DNA from: CAMAVH01 sp046297835
Lineage (GTDB): Bacteria; Pseudomonadota; Alphaproteobacteria; SMXQ01
Assembly: GCA_046297835.1 (NCBI GenBank)
Contig: JBKBHI010000012.1
Coordinates: forward strand, 1 to 64,000
Reading direction: 5' to 3'
DNA length: 64,000 nucleotides
The translations under genes were made by a program, and so were the position numbers. The notes beneath the pieces are model-generated. The model was given only the letters and a program-made list of their open reading frames with translations, was not told the DNA's origin and did not search any database. Positions 17,265 to 26,427 of the stretch are shown here, piece after piece (positions within the stretch are counted from its first letter, which is position 1; each line of letters opens with the position of its first letter).

Positions 17265-17933
17265 ATGACCAGCGAAGCCGAAAATTGGGATGAAGTGCGC
17301 AAATTGATCGCCGGAAAGGGCATCGAGATCGGCCCTTATTTCGGCCATCAGATTCAAGACGCTCCGCGCCATGTCCTGTTCACGCTGTCGCGCTATAAAT
17401 TCGCGGCGAAGATGCTGCCGCAGGATCGCGCGGTTAAAGTGCTGGAAGTTGGCTGCTCCGAAGGCATCGGCACCTTATTATTGGCTGAGCGCGGCCACGA
17501 TATTCTCGCCATCGACTTGGATGCGGAAGCCGTCGCGCACGCCAACAAGGTCCTCAAGAAGCCGAACGTGAAGTTCGAATCGCGCGACTTCATCGGTCAG
17601 AAACTCGGCAAGTTCGACGCTTTGGTCAGCCTCGACGTGATCGAGCACATCGAGCCGAAAGACGAGGATGCTTTCATGGACAGCATCCGGGCCAATCTGA
17701 CGCCGGAAGGCATGTGCATCATCGGCACGCCGAACGATACGGCAAGCCAGTACGCCTCGCCGGCGAGTCAGATCGGCCACATCAACATGTATACGGCGGA
17801 GCGGCTGACGGCCACGCTGCGTCGGCACTTCGTGCATGTTTTCCCGTTCGGCATGAACGACGAAGTGCTGCACACCGGATTTTACCCGATGTGCCATTAT
17901 CTGGTGTTCATCGCCTGCATGCCGCGCAACTAA
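17265..17933 (+). CDS. Class I SAM-dependent methyltransferase
   Basis: A 222-residue methyltransferase, first gene of the polysaccharide island. Motif I is VLEVGCSEGIGTLLLAERG, the acidic motif II AIDLDAEAV, and the post-motif LVSLDVIEHIEPKDEDAF. It has no zinc ribbon. It is followed after 9 bases by another methyltransferase, so the two are probably co-transcribed and may modify the same glycan. The acceptor is not identifiable. Confidence 0.82.
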   Translation: MTSEAENWDEVRKLIAGKGIEIGPYFGHQIQDAPRHVLFTLSRYKFAAKMLPQDRAVKVLEVGCSEGIGTLLLAERGHDILAIDLDAEAVAHANKVLKKPNVKFESRDFIGQKLGKFDALVSLDVIEHIEPKDEDAFMDSIRANLTPEGMCIIGTPNDTASQYASPASQIGHINMYTAERLTATLRRHFVHVFPFGMNDEVLHTGFYPMCHYLVFIACMPRN

Positions 17934-17942
17934 GCGCCACTG

Positions 17943-19142
17943 ATGAGCGCGCTGCACCGTTTTCACTGCCATGTTTGCGGAGCCGAAGCCCTCGTTCTGA
18001 TCGCGGGTTTCGAAAGCCTCGGCCGCGCCACCTCCGATTGCCGGCCTTGGCCGCCGGGCGGCACGGTCGGCCTGTGCGAGGCTTGCGGCACGGTTCAGCG
18101 CCGGCTCGACGCGGCATGGCGGGCTGACGCGGCGAAAATTTATGGTCAGTACGAGGCTTATCGCCAAAGTCGCGCCGGACAGGAGCAGGCTGTCTTCGAT
18201 CCTGCCAGCGGCGCGCCGACGACCCGCTCGCGCAGCATTCTCGAGAGTTTGCGCGCGTCTGGTCATTTGCCGGCGTCGGGCCGCATGGTCGATGTCGGTT
18301 GCGGCAACGGCGCCATGCTCCGCGCTTTCGCCGCCGTGCTGCCGGGCTGGCAGTTGAACGGCTACGAGCCCTATGGCGGCGCGCCGGAGCGGCTGCGCGC
18401 GATCCCAGGCTTTGCCGATTTCTGGGACGGCGCGCTCGACGAAATGGCCGGACCGTTCGATGTGATGACCATGAGCCATAGTCTCGAGCACATCGAGGGG
18501 CCGATCGTCTATCTCGCCGCTTTGCGTGAAAAGCTTTCGCAGCAAGGGCGGCTGCTGATCCAGGTGCCTTATTTTCCTGACAATCCGTTCGACCTGATCG
18601 TCGCCGACCATTGCAGCCATTTTACCTTGGCAAGCCTTGGCGGGATCCTGCGCGCCGCCGGCTACGCCCCGGTCTTGGCCCGCACAGACATCGTGGCCAA
18701 GGAAATTACGGTCATGGCGCGCAAGGCGTCCGGCCCGCCGAGCCTGCGGATGGCGTCGGCCCCCGACCTGCCGGCGGCCCGCGCGGCGCTGACAGCGGCC
18801 GCCGCTTGGCTTCATGGCGTCAAGGCGGAGGCCGAGCAGGCCGCTGCCCAGGCGGCGAATTTCGGCATGTTCGGCACGTCGATCGGCGGCAATTGGCTGC
18901 TTGGCGAGTTGGGCGAGCGCATCGCCTTTTTCGTCGACGAGGATCCGGCGCGCGTCGGGTCGTTGTATGAGGGGCGTCCCGTCATGGCGCCGGCCGATCT
19001 GGCGGGCGGCGCGACCGTCTTCATGGCTTTGCCGCCCGCGATCGCTCGCCATATTGTCGCGCGCTTGGGCCGCGCGGATGTGGATTTTCGCCTGCCGCCC
19101 GCTTATACGAATACGGCTTCCGAGCCGGCCTTTAAGGTTTAG
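17943..19142 (+). CDS. Zinc-ribbon methyltransferase with C-terminal Rossmann-like domain (C-methyltransferase-like)
   Basis: A 399-residue protein with three parts: a zinc ribbon (CHVCGAEA and CEACGTVQ), a methyltransferase core with motif I MVDVGCGNGAMLRAF and SHSLEHIEGP, and a C-terminal third with a second nucleotide-fold look (GMFGTSIGGNWLLGEL, FFVDEDPARVGS, VFMALPP). The architecture matches the TylC3/NovU-like sugar C-methyltransferases (Methyltransf_13/11/14). If so, it would methylate a keto-sugar made by the 4,6-dehydratase of this locus. It lies 35 bases before the HldE-like gene. Confidence 0.82.
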   Translation: MSALHRFHCHVCGAEALVLIAGFESLGRATSDCRPWPPGGTVGLCEACGTVQRRLDAAWRADAAKIYGQYEAYRQSRAGQEQAVFDPASGAPTTRSRSILESLRASGHLPASGRMVDVGCGNGAMLRAFAAVLPGWQLNGYEPYGGAPERLRAIPGFADFWDGALDEMAGPFDVMTMSHSLEHIEGPIVYLAALREKLSQQGRLLIQVPYFPDNPFDLIVADHCSHFTLASLGGILRAAGYAPVLARTDIVAKEITVMARKASGPPSLRMASAPDLPAARAALTAAAAWLHGVKAEAEQAAAQAANFGMFGTSIGGNWLLGELGERIAFFVDEDPARVGSLYEGRPVMAPADLAGGATVFMALPPAIARHIVARLGRADVDFRLPPAYTNTASEPAFKV

Positions 19143-19177
19143 CGGGACCCCGCCGTCGCACTAGAAGGGAATTGTCC

Positions 19178-20734
19178 ATGATGGACGAAGTCAGCAAAAA
19201 TTTGTATCGCCACAAGATCAAGACGGCGGAAGAGCTGATCGACGCTATCGGACCGCGTCCGCGGGCCAAGAAAGTCATCATGTGCCACGGCACGTTCGAC
19301 GTGGTGCATCCTGGCCATGTCCGACATCTGCTTTATGCCAAGAGCAAGGGCGACATTCTCATCGCCAGTTTGACGAGCGACCAGCACATCGTCAAAGCGA
19401 ACTTCCGGCCGTATGTGCCGGAGGAGCTGCGCGCGGTCAATCTCGCGGCGCTCGAGATGGTCGATTACGTCATCATCGACCGTGAGGCGACGCCGCTCAG
19501 CAACCTCGCCCGGATTCAGCCGGACTATTTCGCCAAAGGCTACGAATATGTCGGCGGCGGCCTCCACCCCAAGACGCAAGAGGAGGTCAATGTCCTCGAA
19601 AGCTATGGCGGCGAGGTGATCTTCACGCCGGGCGACATCGTCTACTCTTCGTCGCACCTGATCGATTTGGCGCCGCCGAGCATCGCCATCGACAAGCTGT
19701 TGACGCTGCTCGAAGCCGAGAAGCTGAGCTTCGACGATCTGCGGGGCGCGCTCGATAAGTTCGCCGGCAAGCATGTCCATGTGGTCGGCGACACGATCGT
19801 CGACAGTTACACATACTGCAGCATGATCGGCGGTATGACCAAGACGCCGACGATGAGCGTCCGTTTCGAGCGCAAGGAAGATTATGTCGGCGGCGCCGGC
19901 ATCGTCGCCAAGCACTTGCGCGCCGCTGGCGCGCGGGTGACCTTTTCGACGGTGCTCGGGCAGGACCCTTATGCCGAATACGTGCTGACGGACCTGAAAG
20001 CCGCCGGCATCGAGTGCCTGCCGGTCATGGACAGTTCGCGTCCCACGACCAACAAAAACGCGATCATCGCCGAGACCTATCGTTTGCTCAAAGTCGACAC
20101 GGTCGATAACCGGGCAATTTCGGATAAAGTGCTCGGCAAGTTGGTCAAGGCAGTCCGAGAAACGCCAGCGGACGCGTTGGTGTGCAGCGACTTCCGCCAT
20201 GGCATCTTCAATCGCGTCACGATCCCGCCTTTGGTCGAAGCGATCCCGGCCGGGATGTTCCGCGTCGCCGACAGCCAGGTGGCCAGTCGCTGGGGCAACA
20301 TTCTCGAATTCGAGGGATTCGATTTGATCACCCCGAACGAGCGCGAGGCGCGGTTCGCGCTGGGCGATCAGGATTCGGTTGTCCGCCCATTGGCTCTCGA
20401 ACTCCATCAGCGCTCGAAGTGCAAGACGCTGATCTTGAAGCTCGGCGATCGCGGCACGATCACATATCGCTCCAATTCGCCCGACGACTATCGCGCGTTC
20501 TTCGCGGTCGACAGTTTCGCCGAACATGTCCGCGACGCGGTCGGCGCGGGCGACGCCTTAATGAGCTATGCAACGCTGGCCATGTTGGCCACCGGCAACG
20601 AAGTGATCGCCTCGATCCTCGGCTCGATCGCGGCCGGCGTCGAATGCGACCATGACGGCAACATCCCGGTTACGCCGGATCTCGTGCGCAAGCGTATCGA
20701 TGCGCTGGAGCGCGAGGCGCGCTACGGACAATAA
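19178..20734 (+). CDS. HldE-like bifunctional enzyme with reversed domain order (nucleotidyltransferase-kinase)
   Basis: A 518-residue fusion. Residues about 30-160 form a cytidylyltransferase-like domain with CHGTFDVVHPGHVRHLLYA, its HPGH motif at 44-47. Residues about 195-518 form a PfkB/ribokinase-type domain with GGAGIVAKHLRAAGA, LITPNEREA and the catalytic DAVGAGDA near 453-460. Classical HldE makes ADP-heptose from heptose-7-phosphate but has the kinase first; here the order is swapped. AAGGGA lies 7 bases before the ATG. With the gmhA- and gmhB-like genes at 45.5-46.6 kb it suggests activation of a heptose. The nucleotide used is not known. Confidence 0.85.
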   Translation: MMDEVSKNLYRHKIKTAEELIDAIGPRPRAKKVIMCHGTFDVVHPGHVRHLLYAKSKGDILIASLTSDQHIVKANFRPYVPEELRAVNLAALEMVDYVIIDREATPLSNLARIQPDYFAKGYEYVGGGLHPKTQEEVNVLESYGGEVIFTPGDIVYSSSHLIDLAPPSIAIDKLLTLLEAEKLSFDDLRGALDKFAGKHVHVVGDTIVDSYTYCSMIGGMTKTPTMSVRFERKEDYVGGAGIVAKHLRAAGARVTFSTVLGQDPYAEYVLTDLKAAGIECLPVMDSSRPTTNKNAIIAETYRLLKVDTVDNRAISDKVLGKLVKAVRETPADALVCSDFRHGIFNRVTIPPLVEAIPAGMFRVADSQVASRWGNILEFEGFDLITPNEREARFALGDQDSVVRPLALELHQRSKCKTLILKLGDRGTITYRSNSPDDYRAFFAVDSFAEHVRDAVGAGDALMSYATLAMLATGNEVIASILGSIAAGVECDHDGNIPVTPDLVRKRIDALEREARYGQ

Positions 20735-20737
20735 ATT

Positions 20738-21694
20738 TCAGTAACGGCCGCGCAGCTTAGGATAGGGTGTATGGCGTTGGCCGAAACGTAAATCGATGCC
20801 GAGGCGGAACGTCAGCCATTGCGCGAAGCGCATCAACCGGCGTAGGCCGGGAACATGGCGCAACACTCGCCGCAACGCCTGCACTTTTGGCGAATATGGC
20901 GAAGCGTTTGCTGCCTCGACATTCGCGGAAGGGATGCCCGTATCATCGGCCAAGCGCGCGCCCGCAAGCTGCGAGCCGGCGTACTGACTTGAATTGTCGG
21001 CATAGAACCCTTGCTGCGGAATGACGTCGCAACGCGAGCCCGGCGTTTTGGTCGCCACTAGAAAAACCGCGTAGGCATGGCGGTCTAGCCCTCCCATCTG
21101 GAATTGCTCCCAGGCGATGGGGCTATACTCATATACGTGCCAAGGACCGCCTTCCGGGCGATAGCGGACCACATATATCGCATCGATCCGCAGGCCGTTG
21201 GCTTTATAGTAATCGTGGAAGAACGTCGGCGAGAACATGTAGAAGCCATGTTCCATGTGATTCGACGACGGCGCGATGAAAATGATTCTTCCGCCGGTTT
21301 TGACCATGTTGTGGATGTTGGCCAGAGCATTGGGCACATGGAAGACATGTTCGATGGTGCCGCTGTCGAGCAAAACGTCGTAGCGTTCGCGCAGATGGTC
21401 GGGCAAAGCGCCGCTATTGAGGTCGATGATCTGGTCCGCGCCTTCGTAATCGCTGTAGTCCAAAGATTCAGCCTTCTCGAACCCTAAGTTCTCCAGCAGG
21501 GTAACGTCGTCGGCTATGGCATTGTCGTCGGGAAAGCTTCGGCTCGGTGCGGATCCGGCATGGGCGAAGGCTTGGCGCAATTGCCGATGCGTGGCGAAAA
21601 CGCGCTGCTTGCCGAGCGTGCCGACGATTCCGCGGAAGGGGCGGCGCTCGGCCTCTTCAAGCAGCAATGCGATGGCGCTTAGGCTAAGACCCAT
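20738..21694 (-). CDS. Methyltransferase-like protein of the polysaccharide locus
   Basis: A 318-residue protein whose middle has class I methyltransferase features: QIIDLNSGALP as a degenerate motif I/II, VLLDSGTIEHVFHVPNALANI in the position of the post-motif, and TGGRIIFIAPSSN. The classical glycine-rich GxGxG loop is not obvious, so SAM binding is probable, not certain. A basic tail follows (LRRVLRHVPGLRRLMRFAQWL) which may touch the membrane. Its stop is 3 bases from that of the convergent HldE-like gene. It is the last gene of a leftward run beginning at 30.2 kb. Confidence 0.65.
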   Translation of the reverse strand: MGLSLSAIALLLEEAERRPFRGIVGTLGKQRVFATHRQLRQAFAHAGSAPSRSFPDDNAIADDVTLLENLGFEKAESLDYSDYEGADQIIDLNSGALPDHLRERYDVLLDSGTIEHVFHVPNALANIHNMVKTGGRIIFIAPSSNHMEHGFYMFSPTFFHDYYKANGLRIDAIYVVRYRPEGGPWHVYEYSPIAWEQFQMGGLDRHAYAVFLVATKTPGSRCDVIPQQGFYADNSSQYAGSQLAGARLADDTGIPSANVEAANASPYSPKVQALRRVLRHVPGLRRLMRFAQWLTFRLGIDLRFGQRHTPYPKLRGRY

Positions 21695-21703
21695 GAGTAT
21701 GAA

Positions 21704-22897
21704 CTACGATGAGGGTTGCTGATAAGTGCGCGCATCTAGAGCGGCGCGCATCTGGTCGAACTCGCGCCGGATGATATCGAAGCTATCGGCTTCCCACACC
21801 CATTTCTGGTGCGGCAGGGCGAAGCGCGGGTTTTCTCCCGGCACGAAGCCCTGATTGCGGATGGTGGTTTCCGAGGCGAGGTGCACGTTGGGAACGAGCA
21901 GTTTGAACATGATGTAGCTGCACCGGGCATTAAGAGCGCAGAGCATTCCCGTTCCGGTGTTCACCATCAAGTTCATATAGGCGCGCTCGTATATGGCCAT
22001 GCGTAGCTCCACGTTCCAGGCCGCTGGCTCGAACACGAGAAACTCATCCAGCGCCTCGCGGGACCGGTCGAACACATGGTCCGTATCCGGGATGAAAACT
22101 GCCGCGTAGACAGCGGTATCGAGGCTGCGCGCGAAGGCGATCCAAGCTTCGAGATTGCTGTTGCGATCCGGGTCGACTTGATACTGGCGCAACGTGATCA
22201 CGACGAGGCGTCTGCCGGCAGCGTGCCGATCAATCCATTGCTGGACATAACGTAAGGCCTGTTGCGGAGCGTGCAGGCCGTTGCCGTCAGTCAGGCGCAG
22301 CCCGCCCACGACCTGGCGGTAGATCGCGGGCAGATCTTCGCGGCGCCATGGCGAGGAATCTGTGCTCGGAAACAGATGGTAGCTGCGCGCCAGGCATTCC
22401 TTCGCTTGCGCGCGATTGACGCAGACCGTGACGCCTGTGGTCGCCGGGAGCAGAGCTGGGATGGCCACGGCGAGGTTGCGAAAGCGCCAGTCACGGGAAT
22501 GCGTGTCGACGACGCTGTTCGTGCCGGCATCGTAGTCGCCGTACTCCTCCGCGCTGAACCGCGCGAATATCACATGCATCTTCGATAGGCCGAGCCGGCG
22601 ACGCTCGATGTCCGCCGCCACGAGAAAATAGGCGACGTCGTATGACACGGGATAAAGGTCCAAGTCGTAATATACGTTCAGGACATATTTGTTGTAATCG
22701 TTGAATCCCGCCCTAGAGAACACGCGATGCCAGAACGGTATCCAGTGCCGGTTCAGGCCAGTCACCTGGATGGTGCGCATCAACATCCATTTCAAGCCCT
22801 TCTGCCGGACCTTTCCTGGAATGAGCGCGAGGCGTCGCCAAAGCCCGGCGGATATTTGGCGGGGAACGATATGGTGCGGCGTCTTGCCTGGCATCAT
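21704..22897 (-). CDS. Uncharacterised protein, tandem paralogue A (possible glycosyltransferase)
   Basis: A 397-residue protein in no family I recognise. It shares clear landmarks, in order, with the protein encoded just upstream at 22894-24021: YYDLDLYPVSYD near the start, LVVITLRQYQVDPDRNS in the middle, AVFIPDTDHVF, then YMNLMVNTGTGMLCAL and a closing PHQKWVWEADS. The N-terminal 60 residues are basic and amphipathic. The late SGP/NTG-like glycine turn followed by a hydrophobic run recalls the C-terminal half of GT-B glycosyltransferases; this is inference. The ATG at 22897 overlaps the previous stop codon (ATGA). Confidence 0.6.
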   Translation of the reverse strand: MMPGKTPHHIVPRQISAGLWRRLALIPGKVRQKGLKWMLMRTIQVTGLNRHWIPFWHRVFSRAGFNDYNKYVLNVYYDLDLYPVSYDVAYFLVAADIERRRLGLSKMHVIFARFSAEEYGDYDAGTNSVVDTHSRDWRFRNLAVAIPALLPATTGVTVCVNRAQAKECLARSYHLFPSTDSSPWRREDLPAIYRQVVGGLRLTDGNGLHAPQQALRYVQQWIDRHAAGRRLVVITLRQYQVDPDRNSNLEAWIAFARSLDTAVYAAVFIPDTDHVFDRSREALDEFLVFEPAAWNVELRMAIYERAYMNLMVNTGTGMLCALNARCSYIMFKLLVPNVHLASETTIRNQGFVPGENPRFALPHQKWVWEADSFDIIRREFDQMRAALDARTYQQPSS

Positions 22898-24021
22898 AGC
22901 GCTCGCTCTTGCGAGTTTGGCGCTCTGTCGATCCTGTCTCTCATGTGGTCGAACGCTTGGCGTATGGCGTCTGCCGTGTCGTCCTGCCAGATCCAAGCCT
23001 GGTGATCCGCGGCGAAGCGAGGGGTGGTATTGAATGGGAAACCCAAATCCTCAAGATAGATACTGGAGGAACCTCTCAGCCCATCAACTGTTAGCTTAAA
23101 AAGAATGTACCGGCATTTTTCGCCAAGAATCGCCAGACTGAATGGGCCGCTACTTACGGACAAATTGAGATAAGATTCTTCGTAAAGGGCGAGTCTTAGC
23201 GGCACACTATGCGCCGCGGTTTTTAGAATTTCGTAGCCTCTGAGGCGCTCTTGCGGCATCGTTAAAGCATTAAAAGTATCAGGGATAAAAACGACCTTGA
23301 AGCGCGTTGGATCTAGGCCGTCTGCGAACTTTAGCCAATCGGAAATACGGCTGTTTCGCGCAGGGCTGCCATGATATTCGCGCAGCGTGATGGTCACGAG
23401 TTGACGATCGGCCGCAAAATTTTCCTTCCATTCGCGAATAAAGCGCACGGCTTGGGGCGGAGCGTGGAAAGTGCCGTTGATGCCGAATTCCGCGAGTCCC
23501 GATACGGCGGTTTTGTAAACATCGATTAGTGTAGTTTGTCTGTTCCATGCGGAACCGCTATTGGGCCAGACATGCTTGGCCGGAGCGAGCATTCGCGCGG
23601 TAGCTATGGCGTGTTGTGACAGGCTGTAGGATATACAGGACCGCAATAGACTGCAGCAGGGAACCAGCATGGTATTGACCCGCCATAGCATGTCAGTCTC
23701 GCTGACATGGTCAGGGTGGCCGACCGGCTTCGGATGCACGTAAGGGCGGTCAAAGAGGCTCACGATCACATGGACGCCCGACAGACGACGCCGTTGCCGT
23801 TCGACCTCCGCCGCCGCCAAGAACCATAAAAAATCGAAAGAGGCGGGAAATTCGTTCAGGTCATATACAGCATAGAGCACATGCTCGTCGGCGATGCCGG
23901 GAATCTGACGATAAGCAGCCTGTGCTTTATGCTGGAATGAAAGAGCTATGTCGCGTGCCGCGCGCTCCGTGCGACGTCGTAGAGATAAAGTCGCGCGCTC
24001 AATGAGATTGCGGTATTTCAT
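22894..24021 (-). CDS. Uncharacterised protein, tandem paralogue B (possible glycosyltransferase)
   Basis: A 375-residue paralogue of the neighbouring downstream gene. Matching segments are VYDLNEFPASFDF, GVHVIVSLFDRP, LVTITLREYHGSPARNS, VVFIPDTFNAL, YLNLSVSSGPFSLAI and ADHQAWIWQDD. No signal peptide or membrane span is seen; the N-terminus is Arg-rich. It overlaps both neighbours by 4 bases, so the three genes 22897, 24021 and 26426 form a translationally coupled set with a glycosyltransferase. It is visibly more A/T-rich than the window flanks. Confidence 0.6.
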   Translation of the reverse strand: MKYRNLIERATLSLRRRTERAARDIALSFQHKAQAAYRQIPGIADEHVLYAVYDLNEFPASFDFLWFLAAAEVERQRRRLSGVHVIVSLFDRPYVHPKPVGHPDHVSETDMLWRVNTMLVPCCSLLRSCISYSLSQHAIATARMLAPAKHVWPNSGSAWNRQTTLIDVYKTAVSGLAEFGINGTFHAPPQAVRFIREWKENFAADRQLVTITLREYHGSPARNSRISDWLKFADGLDPTRFKVVFIPDTFNALTMPQERLRGYEILKTAAHSVPLRLALYEESYLNLSVSSGPFSLAILGEKCRYILFKLTVDGLRGSSSIYLEDLGFPFNTTPRFAADHQAWIWQDDTADAIRQAFDHMRDRIDRAPNSQERAL

Positions 24022-26426
24022 AACCGTACCGCATTTGCGACGTCTGCATCACCAGACGGCAGCAGATTGGCGTGTTTTGCGACGAAATGGGCGCTGACGC
24101 GCGCACCCGTTACGGGAAGAAGCCCTCGTTCGTCGGCTTTTAAGTATCGAGATTGCAACTCATCGAGGGGGCGCCATTCGGTCTTGAGCGATAGGGCTTC
24201 TTTGACGGCTTCGAGGATTTCGCTGCCATCGGCGTTGATCGCCCGATACTTGCCTTGCGGGAAGGATTCATGACCATCGTCCGGCATTGACCAGTAAAGC
24301 TCCGCCTGCTCGGTGAAGCTCAGCAGCCGGCCGCTCGAACTTTCTTGCACAAGCGTGGGGGTCATGACGCAGTATGGCGAGCACATGGGCATACCGATGT
24401 GCCAAGAGTTGGCATAGACATAGGGCACGCCGAGACAATCTGGCAAATAGGCGATCCCGGAGCCGCCGGTGACAGCCACGGATGCTTCGTTGAAGAGCTG
24501 CAGGTCATGCCTGTAGGAAGCGAGCGGCGATTCGGCGTAATTGAGCACGCCAATCTCTGCGAATTCCCGCGGCATGATTTCGCGCCCGACAAACACCAGA
24601 TTGTAGCCGAGCGTTTGCAGATAGCGCATCGCGGGTAAATAGTCGGCGGCTTCTGTTGCCGCGCCTGTGGCGTTCGACAGGTGCTGCTTCATATGGAACA
24701 GCGCCAGCTTTTCGGCCTTGCCGCCGAGAAATGCGAGCAGGTCGGCATCTATGCCGATGTTGTCGGACAAGGGGTAGACGTTAGGAGTGGCGGCGCGAAG
24801 CCTGAAATAGTCGCGCCAAACTCCGAGGCCCGCCTCCTTGGAGATTTGATGCAGGTAAGTTTGGCCAGGTACGGGCCTCGAATAGCTCAGATCTTCTTCC
24901 CGCAACTGCCACTTGAGGCGCGACATGCCGCCATCGATGGTCAGGTCGCGATAGCGCATGGGCAGCGGCAGGAGCAGGCAATAAATCAGCCGGCTCGTCG
25001 GGATCCACCAAAAATGCCGCCTGTATAATTTGGCGCTGTCGCGATGTATCTGGTTGGGGTCGCGGAAGAGCACGACGCGATGAGGAAGGGGCGGCGCCTG
25101 GCCGAGTCGATGGCGTAAATAGCGGTCCAGCTCTGACGTATTGTGGCCCATGCCGGCCGGCATGTTGATCAGGAATCTGATATTCGCGCGCCGACAGAGG
25201 GCTGCGAGCGGCCAGTACAGCCAAGCGGCGCGTTGCGCGACCCAAGGCGCTATGCGGGACTGGCAGAACATCAAGATCGAGATCAATAAACTGCGCAGCT
25301 TGAAGCTCACTTTGGCAGGCTGGCGCAAGTTGTCGACGAGCCGGAGGCCGGATGCAGCCCCGTTGAGCATACGCTCGAATAAGGCCGGATGGTTAAGCGA
25401 CATGTGGATCGCCGCTTCAAGCCCGCGCAACCGACGCGTCATGACGCGTTCCGCGGCATGCCAGTCAACGGACCCTTCGCCGACGAAGCGCATCGTATGG
25501 TCGAGGAAATTGCGCCTGTGCGCCGGCTCCGCGCCCTGGATCATCCAGCGGGCCACTCGCCAGGCTGGCGACGGTGTTGGAGAGCCTCCCATCCAGTCAT
25601 GGGCCCGCCGGCTCAATTCGATGATGGCCATCTCGTCCGAATCGACAACCGTATAGATCTGAGATGCCTCGATCTTAGCGAGATGGAGCAAGGGGCCATC
25701 CACTGTGCCCGCAGTCTCTTCGATAGAGACAGGCGCATTCGACAAGTCGATGAACAGGGGATGCAAATGGAAATGCTTGGCGAGCATGCCGGATGAGCCA
25801 GCGCGGAAGTAAACGGCGCTAGGTATGTGAGAGAAGTCCGTGGCATCCCAGAACAAACGCTGAGAGATCGGGTGCGGGCGGTCGATGAGCAGTTGCATCA
25901 AGGCGCGGGGCGGGATGGCGATGGCGTTGCTGCCTTTCGAACGCCAGCGCCCCATCAAAATGGGCGCGATCGTCTCCATTTCGCCGCGGGGGCCAGTGAT
26001 CATGACGGCCTTGTATCCGGCATCGACTTTCTCGATGCCGAATTGCAGCGCGCCGTCGGCGATGACGCAATCGGGACCCAGCAGCGAGAGAACGGCACCC
26101 GCGCGCCGCGCCGCGATAATGGCCAACTGATGGCAGAACGACATGACGGCATAACGATTGGGCCTATCGAACTGGTCCGCCGTTAAAACCGGCACTATGC
26201 GCGCCTCGCAAACACGCGACAATTCCTGCCAAGCGGCGTGGGCTTCGATAGCCGGCGCATCTTCAGGGCGCGTGTAGATGTAGAAAGCGACCTGGTGCTC
26301 GGCGGCGCAGGTAGGGATGTTGCCGGGGGCGAGGAAGCTCGGCAAGGCCAGATCCAAGAGCGTGGCGATATAGTCGTCGCCCCAGACGGCTAGGACGAAA
26401 TGAAAGGGTTTGCCCGCCGAGACCAT
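24018..26426 (-). CDS. Large two-domain glycosyltransferase-like protein (TIGR04372-type C-terminal domain)
   Basis: An 802-residue protein. The C-terminal half (from about 430) looks like the TIGR04372 family of putative glycosyltransferases: INMPAGMGHNTSELDRYL, LVFVGREIMP, AVTGGSGIAYLPDCLGVP and the NSWHIGMPMCSPYC segment. The N-terminal half (FVLAVWGDDYIATLLDLALPS..., LLGPDCVIADGAL) resembles a separate GT-A-like sugar transferase fold without a clear DxD. It could therefore add two sugars. Start ATG lies one base after the Wzt stop codon. Length is about twice that of usual TIGR04372 proteins. Confidence 0.7.
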   Translation of the reverse strand: MVSAGKPFHFVLAVWGDDYIATLLDLALPSFLAPGNIPTCAAEHQVAFYIYTRPEDAPAIEAHAAWQELSRVCEARIVPVLTADQFDRPNRYAVMSFCHQLAIIAARRAGAVLSLLGPDCVIADGALQFGIEKVDAGYKAVMITGPRGEMETIAPILMGRWRSKGSNAIAIPPRALMQLLIDRPHPISQRLFWDATDFSHIPSAVYFRAGSSGMLAKHFHLHPLFIDLSNAPVSIEETAGTVDGPLLHLAKIEASQIYTVVDSDEMAIIELSRRAHDWMGGSPTPSPAWRVARWMIQGAEPAHRRNFLDHTMRFVGEGSVDWHAAERVMTRRLRGLEAAIHMSLNHPALFERMLNGAASGLRLVDNLRQPAKVSFKLRSLLISILMFCQSRIAPWVAQRAAWLYWPLAALCRRANIRFLINMPAGMGHNTSELDRYLRHRLGQAPPLPHRVVLFRDPNQIHRDSAKLYRRHFWWIPTSRLIYCLLLPLPMRYRDLTIDGGMSRLKWQLREEDLSYSRPVPGQTYLHQISKEAGLGVWRDYFRLRAATPNVYPLSDNIGIDADLLAFLGGKAEKLALFHMKQHLSNATGAATEAADYLPAMRYLQTLGYNLVFVGREIMPREFAEIGVLNYAESPLASYRHDLQLFNEASVAVTGGSGIAYLPDCLGVPYVYANSWHIGMPMCSPYCVMTPTLVQESSSGRLLSFTEQAELYWSMPDDGHESFPQGKYRAINADGSEILEAVKEALSLKTEWRPLDELQSRYLKADERGLLPVTGARVSAHFVAKHANLLPSGDADVANAVRL

Positions 26427-26427
26427 G

